A DNA stretch of 30,483 nucleotides from Alkalihalobacterium sp048323755. Lineage in GTDB: Bacteria > Bacillota > Bacilli > Bacillales > Bacillaceae_F. Below the pieces are notes generated by a model. The model ran no database searches. It was not told the origin of the DNA and was given only the letters and a program-made list of their open reading frames with translations. The stretch covers positions 1-30,483 of the forward strand of contig NZ_JBLWFS010000036.1 of the NCBI RefSeq assembly GCF_048323755.1, in the 5' to 3' direction. Shown here piece by piece: positions 15,686-23,176 of this stretch (its first letter is position 1; every line of letters begins with the position of its first letter). Position numbers and translations under genes: made by a program.

Positions 15686-16444
15686 TTATATGAACGACAC
15701 TTTATACACTACAGGCTTAAGTGCCAATTTTTTATACAAATCTTCTCCACTGATCCGGAAAATTTCTCCTTTACCTGTATTCATATCAAAATTAAATACT
15801 CTTACAATTTCAACTTGACCATGATATTCTTCAATAAACGCTTTTTCGTTCTCAGTTAAGTAAAACTCTGTATCTTTTGCACCAGTTGTTGTTTTAACTT
15901 CAACGAATTTTGGTTTCCCTTTGTCGTCATAAGATAAAATGTCATAGCCAGCACCATCACCTTCTTCGACAGACACATGAATGACTTTTTCACTAAGAAT
16001 AGGGTTTAGTCTACCTTTTTCATAATTAAGGACAAATTCCTCACCTTTTAATCCAAGCTCTTGATTTTTAATATTCAATGCTTCAAAATTTACTCTTCTT
16101 GCTCGAAACCTTCGTTTCTTTTCTTTGCGAGCCTCGATTTCTTCTTTCTCTTCATCTTCCTTTTCAAATTTTGGTAGAGCTCTTGACCTTAAGACACCAT
16201 TATTACCGACCCGCCGATACTCACAATATTTCAATAGCTCGTTATTTTCCCGATGCGAAACCATGTTTCTCACTTTTTGCTCAAATTTCGTATCGTTTCG
16301 ATTTAAATTAATTTGTAAATCATTACCGTCTGGCTCCATTTCAATCAACAAGGCTTCTTTTAATTCAGTCGTTGTCATTTCTCCCGACTCTTCTAATAAT
16401 TTTTTTGCCACTACAAGAATTTCACGCTCGGTAAAATTGCTCAC
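15686..16444 (-). CDS. Putative restriction endonuclease: Mrr-N-like winged helix plus DUF3883 (PD-(D/E)xK) nuclease
   Basis: 252 residues. The N-terminal ~70 residues (MTTTELKEALL, then KFEQKVRNMVSHR) look like the winged-helix Mrr-N-type DNA-reading domain. A charged Glu/Lys/Arg segment (~93-117) links to a C-terminal DUF3883 domain. The nuclease residues are visible: Glu136 in GLKGEEFV, Asp168 in GAGYDILSY, and Glu182-Val-Lys184 in FVEVKTT, i.e. a PD-(D/E)xK-like core. It follows the adenine methyltransferase gene by 57 bases, so a type II-like restriction partner is the simplest reading; cleavage specificity is unknown. The start is GTG with GAAGGAGG eight bases upstream. It could instead cut modified DNA, as Mrr-like enzymes do, but the paired methyltransferase argues against that. 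Confidence 0.8.
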   Translation of the reverse strand: MSNFTEREILVVAKKLLEESGEMTTTELKEALLIEMEPDGNDLQINLNRNDTKFEQKVRNMVSHRENNELLKYCEYRRVGNNGVLRSRALPKFEKEDEEKEEIEARKEKKRRFRARRVNFEALNIKNQELGLKGEEFVLNYEKGRLNPILSEKVIHVSVEEGDGAGYDILSYDDKGKPKFVEVKTTTGAKDTEFYLTENEKAFIEEYHGQVEIVRVFNFDMNTGKGEIFRISGEDLYKKLALKPVVYKVSFI

Positions 16445-16480
16445 TTTCTCATCCTCCTTCTACATACTGCAAACATATGT

Positions 16481-16505
16481 AAAAAAGTAGAGACAGCTGC
16501 TCTAC
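16481..16505 (-). terminator. Terminator-like hairpin overlapping the methyltransferase stop
   Basis: On the minus strand GTAGAG and CTCTAC pair around CAGCTGT, followed by TTTTTT. The stop codon of the methyltransferase lies in the left arm. It stands between methyltransferase and nuclease genes, so it could lower nuclease expression relative to methylase. Confidence 0.6.
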
Positions 16506-17635
16506 CTTTTATAGTTCGTTATTAATATATGTTCTACTTTTCGGTCGTTACGATCCATAAAACTAACACTATATTCTTTATTAAAACCAATGATATTTAT
16601 CCCCGGTTGATTATAAAGATTATAAATGAAATCGGTATTCTTAATAATTAGCATAAAACGGCAATTACAATGATTTAGTAAGTAGTTAGCTAGACGCTCC
16701 TGATCCTTACTCACAAATGAATGATTAGCATATGTTGAAAAATCACTATCATACGGTGGATCTAAAAATATAAAATCCTCTTCATCAATAGGTACCTCTT
16801 CAAGAAACTCTTGGAAGTCAGCATTATAAATATTTGTATGACTTAAGATATCTTGAAGATCTTCACTCCATAAATACTGAATTTTATGGTTAAATGCCTT
16901 ACTATTATAGGATGTCCCTCCGTACGGAACATTAAAGCCCCCGCTCTTGTTATATCTAAACATGGAGGAATAACAAAATTCACGTAAATAGAAAAATAAA
17001 GCAATATGCATTTCCTGGTTGAGATTATACTTTACCCTTTCATTATACAAGTATCGATAATACGTATAGACGCTCGCTCGAATACTCGCTTCAAAGTTTT
17101 TACGATAATCTTCTTCAGGTAAATTACCTTTCTTCAATTCATTATTTTTTGTATTAGTAAACTTTGAAAGGATGGATTTTTTCAATTCTTTAATTAATCT
17201 CTCAAAATTTATTTCTAAACTATTTTGCACACCTAGAGCAATTTCGTTTCGCTTACTCTCAATAAATTCATGAAGTAAATCTTTTAATTCGTCTTTTTCT
17301 ATTTCATCACTCTTATATCGCTGATAATAGCGACGAAGTGTTTCATAATAATCGTTGGAAAGCATTCCAAAGAAACTCCACACATCCCAAATATCGTGTA
17401 AGTAACGATTAAACAACTCATTTCTTTCTCTAATTAATCTATATAATGCAATAAGCTCCCCGGAAAAGTCATTAACAAAAGCCTGATGATATTTTTCTTT
17501 CGGGATTGATAGAAAACATGCCCCACCACCTAAAAAAGGTTCTATATAATTATTCATTGATGTAGGCAAAAATTGATGGATTATTTCCAGTTCGCCAGTC
17601 TTGCCTCCTGGCCACTTTACAAACGGCTTTACCAA
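16502..17635 (-). CDS. D12-class (Dam-like) adenine-N6 DNA methyltransferase
   Basis: 377 residues. It transfers a methyl group from S-adenosylmethionine to the N6 of adenine in a DNA site. Family motifs are in Dam order: KWPGGKTGEL (7-16) and IEPFLGGGACF (31-41) bind AdoMet, and the catalytic FLDPPYDSDF has DPPY at 292-295. The protein is longer than Dam (~280): residues ~70-190 are a charged insertion that probably forms an extended target-recognition region. The start is TTG with AGGGGGAAG five bases upstream. The putative nuclease follows on the same strand, fitting a restriction-modification pair in which the methylase is made first. The recognition site cannot be read from the sequence. 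Confidence 0.92.
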   Translation of the reverse strand: MVKPFVKWPGGKTGELEIIHQFLPTSMNNYIEPFLGGGACFLSIPKEKYHQAFVNDFSGELIALYRLIRERNELFNRYLHDIWDVWSFFGMLSNDYYETLRRYYQRYKSDEIEKDELKDLLHEFIESKRNEIALGVQNSLEINFERLIKELKKSILSKFTNTKNNELKKGNLPEEDYRKNFEASIRASVYTYYRYLYNERVKYNLNQEMHIALFFYLREFCYSSMFRYNKSGGFNVPYGGTSYNSKAFNHKIQYLWSEDLQDILSHTNIYNADFQEFLEEVPIDEEDFIFLDPPYDSDFSTYANHSFVSKDQERLANYLLNHCNCRFMLIIKNTDFIYNLYNQPGINIIGFNKEYSVSFMDRNDRKVEHILITNYKR

Positions 17636-17667
17636 GTTAACTTCCCCCTGCTAGTAATCTAATCTTT

Positions 17668-17676
17668 ATTATATCA
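17668..17676 (-). promoter_or_regulatory. Extended -10 promoter of the methyltransferase gene
   Basis: On the minus strand TGATATAAT is a perfect extended -10 (TGnTATAAT), 33 bases before the TTG start. No good -35 hexamer is present, which is tolerated with TGn. Confidence 0.5.
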
Positions 17677-17817
17677 TTTTTTTATTTAAATACATGCTAC
17701 ATAATAGAACCATCTAAATCATAGGCTCTTTTCCAATAGCTAGAAGCAACAAAGTTTACGAAAAACAGCCAAATCATAAAAAGTTATTATAAAGGATAAG
17801 TCTCAATTCTCCAAATA

Positions 17818-17853
17818 ACAAAAATAAGTAGCACCTTTTAAAGGTGCTACTTT
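17818..17853 (-). terminator. Terminator of the TraB-family gene
   Basis: A near-perfect palindrome AAGTAGCACCTTT / AAAGGTGCTACTT. On the minus strand it is followed by TATTTTTGTTATTT. It lies about 25 bases beyond the stop. Confidence 0.75.
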
Positions 17854-17875
17854 AATCATTCAGATTCATGGTTAA

Positions 17876-19051
17876 TTAAGCTCCAAGGATATTTTGGATA
17901 AACTGCCTAATGACATCGGCTCCTCCAATAAACGTCCCTAAAGCACTTCCTAAGTTCGTTAAGACAACGACCAATAAGATACGTGTCACCATATTACTCC
18001 AAAATCCTTTGACGGTGAAAACATCTTCAGTCAAGTTTTCAAAATCGCCCACTTTGGGTTTCCGTAAGTAGGCTTCTACAAATCCAGCAAACCAACCAGC
18101 GGCTAGTAGAGGATTTAAAGAACTTAGCGGCGCTACAATAAATGCAGTTATAATACTTAAAGGATGCCCTAAGGCGATCGCTGCTCCAAGCGCTGCAAAG
18201 GAGCCATTCCATAAAATCCAACTTAATGTGAGGTCAAGTCCAACCGAAGGGTTCATAAAGAAGGTATAACCAATAATGCTAAGAATGATTATTGGAACCA
18301 TCCATGCAATGATCGTAGGCGCTTTTGATTTTGGCGGTCGTTTGGAAATCGCCTCTAAATCATTTTCATTATGTATTTCTTTTTTAATCCCCGGAACATG
18401 TGCAGCACCTAAAACGGCAACAACCTTATGACCTGGAGCTTCTTTAATTTTTTGTGCTAAATACTGATCACGCTCATCAATTAACGGTACCTTCAACTTT
18501 GGAAACGAAACAGTAAATTCATGAAGCATGGAGTCAAGCATATCTTGCTCTTTCATCTTTTCCAAGTCTGCCTCTGAGATTTCTTCTTTATTAAAAATAC
18601 TGCCGAAAATTTCCATAAGAAGCTTGGCTTTTCCCCAAAATCCAATATTATACCAAATACGGGCAAAAGTGATTTGAATGTTACGGTCCGCTAAAACCAG
18701 CTCTGCACCTACTTCCTCTGCCGATTCAATACCTTGAATCATTTCTTGTCCTGGCTTAATCCCAAACTGCTTGGCCATTCGTTTCTGGAAAGAAGAAATA
18801 ACAAGATTCATTAATAGAAGTGTGGCCTTCTTCTCTTTAATGACTTTAAATATATTCATGTCCTTCCATTTATCACTATCCATAATGGATTGATATCGTT
18901 GTTCATCCAATTCCACACAAACTGAATCAGGACGCTCCGCTTCAATAACTTCTTTTACTTGTTCAGCACTTTGCTTCGAAACATGGGCAGTTCCAATTAA
19001 AATAAGTTCCTTCCCATCCAAGTTTATTCTCGTGATATTTTGCTCCGACAT
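17876..19051 (-). CDS. TraB/PrgY-family membrane protein
   Basis: 391 residues. The N-terminal soluble part (~1-240) has the TraB-family motifs LIGTAHVSKQSA near 17-28, VCVELDEQRY near 44-53, a central conserved LADRNIQITFAR, and VLGAAHVPGIKKEI near 214-227; His and Glu residues in these blocks suggest a metal-dependent active site of the TIKI/EreA-like fold. About four hydrophobic segments fill the C-terminal part, anchoring it in the membrane. PrgY of this family limits pheromone activity in Enterococcus; whether this chromosomal form is a protease is not established. The start is ATG with AGAAGGTAGG upstream. It lies between the methyltransferase and repeat copy C, with no operon partner. 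Confidence 0.85.
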   Translation of the reverse strand: MSEQNITRINLDGKELILIGTAHVSKQSAEQVKEVIEAERPDSVCVELDEQRYQSIMDSDKWKDMNIFKVIKEKKATLLLMNLVISSFQKRMAKQFGIKPGQEMIQGIESAEEVGAELVLADRNIQITFARIWYNIGFWGKAKLLMEIFGSIFNKEEISEADLEKMKEQDMLDSMLHEFTVSFPKLKVPLIDERDQYLAQKIKEAPGHKVVAVLGAAHVPGIKKEIHNENDLEAISKRPPKSKAPTIIAWMVPIIILSIIGYTFFMNPSVGLDLTLSWILWNGSFAALGAAIALGHPLSIITAFIVAPLSSLNPLLAAGWFAGFVEAYLRKPKVGDFENLTEDVFTVKGFWSNMVTRILLVVVLTNLGSALGTFIGGADVIRQFIQNILGA

Positions 19052-19217
19052 ATACTACCTACCTTCTAGTGTTCTTTTTACACATGTAAATCGCTAAATC
19101 GAGCTACTAGCTGTATATTATCCATTATGGCAAATAAACAAAATAACTACAATAATTACTTGTCTAATCTTGGATAAAATAGGTTATTAGAGGTACGAAT
19201 ACGAGTAAGGTATCTTA

Positions 19218-19253
19218 ATAAAAAATGCACAGTACCTAGAAAAGTACCATGCT
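19218..19253 (-). terminator. Candidate terminator between TraB and repeat copy C
   Basis: On the minus strand GCATGGTAC and GTACTGTGC pair with an internal mismatch, followed by ATTTTTTATT. It may end transcription from the YagE-like operon about 150 bases upstream. The 19052-19217 stretch shows no gene or other signal that I can support. Confidence 0.5.
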
Positions 19254-19282
19254 TAGTGAAGCTGTTGTCCTCTTTTTCATTA

Positions 19283-19358
19283 GCTATGTTAAATAATACT
19301 GTGGAAATCCGTTGATTTTGGGCAGGTTGAAAAAATAAACAATATTCTTTAACAGCGC
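19283..19358 (-). repeat. MITE-like repeat, copy C (short, reverse orientation)
   Basis: Contains GCTATGTTAAATAATACTGT, then CCGTTGATTTTGGGC, matching the right end of copies A and B in reverse, and at the other side ACAATATTCTTTAACAGCGC, matching the left end in copy D. The internal hairpin of copy B is absent, leaving 76 bp with terminal inverted repeats. Confidence 0.7.
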
Positions 19359-19398
19359 TTTTTCATTTATACAACAGTAAACATTATTCTAGCAAAAC

Positions 19399-20307
19399 CT
19401 AAACTAATCCTGCTTTTTGTAGAATAACCTTCAACTCATGTTTCTTCTCATCACTTAACGATCTTGCTGGAGGTAACACATAGGTAGAGATGTCCTGTCC
19501 TGTCATTTGAATAGCTTCTTTTATGACATTAACAAATGGTGAATCGAGCTTATACATTAACGGAATATGGGCCAAACGTTGATGAAATTCAACTGCTGTT
19601 TTCATATCATTGTTTTGAAAGGCAGTATAAATCCCAACCGTTAATTCAGGTGCAAAATTTCCACTGGCTGAGATGACACCGTCCCCACCTAAGGCGAGTG
19701 TATTTAATAAATGATCGTCAAATCCACATAAGACACTAAAATGAGGATGCTTCCCTTTTACTTTTAAAACCATTTCGCGAATATGCCCAGCTGTATCGAC
19801 AGTTTCTTTTATTCCAACTACATGTGAATACTCGTTTACTAACCTAAGTACAAAATCGGGGGATAAATCTTGACCGGTTAATCCAGGAAAGTTATATAAA
19901 AAAATCGGTAAATCCACACTCTTTGCAATCTCAGCATAATGTTGAAAAAGATGTTCATCGGATAAAGGCCAATAGTATGGGTTAATTACAATCACTCCAT
20001 CTGCACCAACCTCTTTACTATGAAGGCTTAATTCAATAACTTCTCTTGTGCTAGAACTCCCTGTACCTATTAAAACCGGTACTCGTCCACCAACATAGTC
20101 CACTGCAAATTGTGCGACCTCTTTCCTCTCTTCCATTGTCATTTGACTAAATTCTCCTCCGGTACCAAGAAAAAATAATCCATCTACGTTGGACTGGATG
20201 AGATAGTCAATTAACTTACCCATCCCGATTTCATCTAACTTACCTTCGTTAGTAAAGATCGTCGATACTGGTGGAATTATACCTTTAAAACGAACCTCAC
20301 TACTCAT
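19399..20307 (-). CDS. DapA-superfamily aldolase, YagE-like (2-keto-3-deoxy acid aldolase)
   Basis: 302 residues, a TIM-barrel class I aldolase. The Schiff-base Lys is Lys167 in VVGIKETVD, and the proton-relay Tyr is Tyr138 in FLYNFPGLTGQD. GTGGEFSQM (48-56) replaces the TTGE of true DapA. GTGGEFSQ, VINPYYW, YNFPxLTGQDL, VLCGxDDHL and ISASGNFAP are the blocks I recall from E. coli YagE, a 2-keto-3-deoxygluconate aldolase, so lysine biosynthesis is unlikely. It probably cleaves a 2-keto-3-deoxy sugar acid to pyruvate plus an aldehyde. It lies 17 bases after a D-2-hydroxyacid dehydrogenase gene. The ribosome binding site is AAAGGAG, rather far from the ATG (12 bases). Confidence 0.88.
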   Translation of the reverse strand: MSSEVRFKGIIPPVSTIFTNEGKLDEIGMGKLIDYLIQSNVDGLFFLGTGGEFSQMTMEERKEVAQFAVDYVGGRVPVLIGTGSSSTREVIELSLHSKEVGADGVIVINPYYWPLSDEHLFQHYAEIAKSVDLPIFLYNFPGLTGQDLSPDFVLRLVNEYSHVVGIKETVDTAGHIREMVLKVKGKHPHFSVLCGFDDHLLNTLALGGDGVISASGNFAPELTVGIYTAFQNNDMKTAVEFHQRLAHIPLMYKLDSPFVNVIKEAIQMTGQDISTYVLPPARSLSDEKKHELKVILQKAGLV

Positions 20308-20324
20308 CTCAGCTTTTCTCTCCT

Positions 20325-21320
20325 TTACTTTTCCTGTAAATTAACTTTATCTTTAACATCTTGATTAACTAAATATGTAGGATAGAAACCGCTTAAAACA
20401 TCCGCAACATTTTGAGCAGTCTTCCTCTTTAGTTCAAGTTGTGCCTCTTCTGAATACCAAGCGATATGAGGATTTAAAATAACGTTATCCATTTGAAGCA
20501 ATGGATTATCACTTCGTATAGGCTCCTGCTCAAGAACGTCTAAGCCCGCTCCAGCAATTTTCCCTGCTTGTAAAGCTTCAATCAATGCTTTTTCATCAAT
20601 TACTGGTCCACGTGCAGTATTTATAATAAAAGCTTCTTTCTTCATCACATTAAATTGCTCAGTACTTACCATACCTCGTGTACTTTCTATTAATGGGGCA
20701 TGTACTGAAATGAAATCTGATACCTTACATAAATCATTAAGTTCTAACAGTTCTACATTTAATGAGTCAGCTACGTCTTTTGGTAAAATTGGATCATAAG
20801 CAACCACCTTTATTCCAAACGCTTGCGCTTTTACAGCTAAAGTTTGTGGAATTTTCCCTAATCCTACTAACCCTAGCACTCGGCCGCGCAAACGAAAAAT
20901 TGGTACACCTACTTTAAAGTCCCAGTTACCACTCTTTACCGCAGAATTCAAAGTAACAACCTTTCTTACACAGGCCATTAATAAAGCAAATGCATGATCA
21001 GATACTTCATCCATACAATAATCCGTAACATTACCCACGATAATCCCTTTTTCCGTAGCTGCCTCTATATCAATTGTATTGACTCCAACTCCGTACCGAG
21101 AAATGACTTTACACTTTTCTAGAGCTTCAATGACTTTACGAGATATGGGTGCATATTGATTAATTAATCCATCCGCATCATGCGCGGCCTGAATAACCTC
21201 TTCCTCTGTGCGACATTGAACGGGAACAAACTCAACCCCATCCACTTTTTTCAACACTTCCAGTTCTGGTGCTAGTGTTTCAAATTCATAATCCGTAACA
21301 ACAACTTTAAATTTGCTCAC
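20325..21320 (-). CDS. D-2-hydroxyacid dehydrogenase, CtBP-like
   Basis: 331 residues. NAD-dependent oxidoreductase interconverting a 2-keto acid and a D-2-hydroxy acid. Catalytic residues are in place: Arg in NTARGPVIDE, Glu in LDVLEQEP and His in NPHIAWYSEEA; HxAWYSE is the CtBP-subgroup form. The dinucleotide loop reads GLVGLGKIPQTLA, so the third Gly of the usual GxGxxG is Pro. I chose the GTG at 21320 (MSKFKVVVTDYE), with AAAGGAG nine bases upstream; the longer frame from 21362 would read through that site and a hairpin. It is directly upstream of the YagE-like aldolase, suggesting both act on the same sugar-acid or keto-acid route. Confidence 0.9.
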   Translation of the reverse strand: MSKFKVVVTDYEFETLAPELEVLKKVDGVEFVPVQCRTEEEVIQAAHDADGLINQYAPISRKVIEALEKCKVISRYGVGVNTIDIEAATEKGIIVGNVTDYCMDEVSDHAFALLMACVRKVVTLNSAVKSGNWDFKVGVPIFRLRGRVLGLVGLGKIPQTLAVKAQAFGIKVVAYDPILPKDVADSLNVELLELNDLCKVSDFISVHAPLIESTRGMVSTEQFNVMKKEAFIINTARGPVIDEKALIEALQAGKIAGAGLDVLEQEPIRSDNPLLQMDNVILNPHIAWYSEEAQLELKRKTAQNVADVLSGFYPTYLVNQDVKDKVNLQEK

Positions 21321-21343
21321 TCGTTCGCTCTCCTTTTCATAAC

Positions 21344-21380
21344 AAATAAACACACCTAACAAGTAGTGTGCGTTTATTTA
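21344..21380 (-). promoter_or_regulatory. Hairpin just upstream of the hydroxyacid dehydrogenase gene
   Basis: On the minus strand AAATAAACGCACAC pairs with GTGTGTTTATTT, bulging CG, around a short loop, a few bases before the ribosome binding site AAAGGAG. It could be an operator, an mRNA processing site or a weak terminator; no clear promoter is seen nearby. Confidence 0.35.
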
Positions 21381-21456
21381 CGGGGATTATGAACAATAAT
21401 GGTGGAAAGTTCGTCTAAGAAAGATCAATTGTAAACAACTTCTTGAAAATAAGTAT

Positions 21457-21777
21457 TTATTCTTCATTAATCTGTTTATATTGTAAATGAAGGTCTTTTA
21501 ATGCAGCGACAATAGCATTCGTTGCTTTTCCACGATATTGTAATTGTATACTTTCAATTGGCTCTTCAATTCCATCTTTTAAACTAAAACCTTTTAATAG
21601 GTCTCCAATGTACTGACGACCATGTTCAGTTGCTAATGTACAGGATGCATTAAGGATTACTCCATATTTATAATCGACCTCAACAGTGACTGTTAACGTA
21701 TCAAAAACGCTCTTTGCCGCCATTCCTTGAGGTAATCGTGAGTGTCCAGCAATAAATAGAGTCTTCGGATGATACAT
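21457..21777 (-). CDS. DUF3870-family protein
   Basis: 106 residues, soluble, with no membrane segment. The pattern (FIAGHSRLPQGM at the start, a central YGVILNASCTLATEHGRQYI, and IQLQYRGKATNAIVAALKD near the end) is what I recall for DUF3870. The function is unknown. Members occur beside catabolic enzymes, as here before the hydroxyacid dehydrogenase and aldolase genes. The start is ATG with AGAGGAG ten bases upstream. It follows a terminator, so it is likely the first gene of a three-gene unit, with a 136-base gap to the next gene. Confidence 0.7.
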   Translation of the reverse strand: MYHPKTLFIAGHSRLPQGMAAKSVFDTLTVTVEVDYKYGVILNASCTLATEHGRQYIGDLLKGFSLKDGIEEPIESIQLQYRGKATNAIVAALKDLHLQYKQINEE

Positions 21778-21878
21778 GATGATCTTGCTCCTCTCAAATA
21801 CACAAATGATATACTACATATTTCCCTTTTTTCGGGAAGTTTCCTTCTAAAAAATGCGATAATATTAATAAGAGCATC

Positions 21879-21914
21879 AAAAAAACACCTTGAGGAAATT
21901 AACTTCCCCAAGGT
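21879..21914 (-). terminator. Terminator of the acyl-CoA dehydrogenase operon
   Basis: On the minus strand ACCTTG and CAAGGT, with inner GGAA/TTCC pairing, form a stem followed by GTTTTTTTG. It lies about 33 bases after the dehydrogenase stop and separates it from the DUF3870 unit. Confidence 0.85.
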
Positions 21915-21946
21915 CAATTCTTAAATTAGTTTATGGAAAACAGTAA

Positions 21947-23164
21947 TTAATTTACTGCCTCTTCTCTTTGTTTTTTAAATGGCCAAGCTGGTAATGTTTT
22001 TGAGAGTGGCTTATCTTCACGATATCCCAGAACATATTCTCCTTGCATAATCGTATGAATTTCTCTCGTACCTTCATATATCACAGGTGCTTTTGCATTC
22101 CGTAAATATCTCTCTACTGGATATTCGTTTGAAAAACCATAAGCTCCATGAATTTGCACCGCATCATTTGCAGCTTCTAAAGCGAAATCACATGACTGCC
22201 ATTTGGCTAATGACGTTTCTCGTGTATTTCTTATACCTTCATTTTTCAAATAGCCTGCACGATATACTAAAAGTCTAGACATTTGAAGACCCGCTTCCAT
22301 CTTTGCAATCATTTGTTGAACTAATTGATGTTTTCCAATCTCTTTACCAAATGTACTACGTTCATGGCAGTATTTTACACTTTCCTCAAGGCACGCCATA
22401 ATAGTACCACAAGCACCAGCTGCAACTGTAAAACGTCCATTATCCAACGCTGACATCGCGATCTTGAAGCCTTCTCCTTCCTGGCCTACTAAGTTTTGTT
22501 TAGGAACCCTTACATTATCAAAAAAGATTTCACCAGTATTTCCAGCCCTTATTCCTAACTTCCCTTTAATCGCTTTCGATGAAAAACCATCCATTTCACG
22601 TTCTACAATAAAAGCAGAAATTCCTTTATGTTTCTTCGACTTATCTGTATAAGCAAATACGAGGAAGTTGTCAGCAACATCACATAAAGAAATCCAGGTC
22701 TTCGATCCGTTTAATATATAATCGTCGCCGTCTTGCACTGCGTTCGTTTGAAGGGCTGCTACATCTGAACCTGCATTTGGTTCTGTTAATCCGAATGCTC
22801 CTACTTTCAATCCTTTAGCTTGTGGGACTAAGTATTTTTGTTTTTGTTCTTCTGAGCCCCATTGCAAAAGGGTCATACTATTTAATCCTGTGTGTACAGA
22901 TACTGCGGTACGAAATGCAGTGTCACCTCTTTCTAGCTCTTCACATACAATCGCCAAGGAATTATAGTCCATTCCACTACCACCGTATTCTTCTGGAATA
23001 CAAACACCCATTAAGTCTAAATCCGCTAGGCGCCCCATGATACTTCTTTCAAAGTATTGTTGTTCATCCCACTCTTGAATATATGGATTTATTTCTTTAT
23101 CAACAAAACTACGAACCATCTTCCTTAACATTATTTGCTCTTCTGAAAACGAAAAATTCATCAT
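21947..23164 (-). CDS. Acyl-CoA dehydrogenase (glutaryl-CoA dehydrogenase-like group)
   Basis: 405 residues, FAD-dependent. It oxidises an acyl-CoA to the 2-enoyl-CoA. Family signatures are FGLTEPNAGSD near 123-133, TWISLCDVAD, the Arg in NGRFTVAAG, and the C-terminal APVIYEGTREIH, where Glu364 is the expected catalytic base; QIHGAYGFSNEYPVERYLR precedes it. The substrate is uncertain: the pairing with a class III CoA-transferase recalls loci in which a dicarboxylic acid is activated and oxidised, as with glutarate, but short branched acids are also possible. The start is ATG with AGGGGGAAA upstream. It lies 12 bases after the CoA-transferase gene. Confidence 0.92.
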   Translation of the reverse strand: MMNFSFSEEQIMLRKMVRSFVDKEINPYIQEWDEQQYFERSIMGRLADLDLMGVCIPEEYGGSGMDYNSLAIVCEELERGDTAFRTAVSVHTGLNSMTLLQWGSEEQKQKYLVPQAKGLKVGAFGLTEPNAGSDVAALQTNAVQDGDDYILNGSKTWISLCDVADNFLVFAYTDKSKKHKGISAFIVEREMDGFSSKAIKGKLGIRAGNTGEIFFDNVRVPKQNLVGQEGEGFKIAMSALDNGRFTVAAGACGTIMACLEESVKYCHERSTFGKEIGKHQLVQQMIAKMEAGLQMSRLLVYRAGYLKNEGIRNTRETSLAKWQSCDFALEAANDAVQIHGAYGFSNEYPVERYLRNAKAPVIYEGTREIHTIMQGEYVLGYREDKPLSKTLPAWPFKKQREEAVN

Positions 23165-23176
23165 TGATATTTCCCC

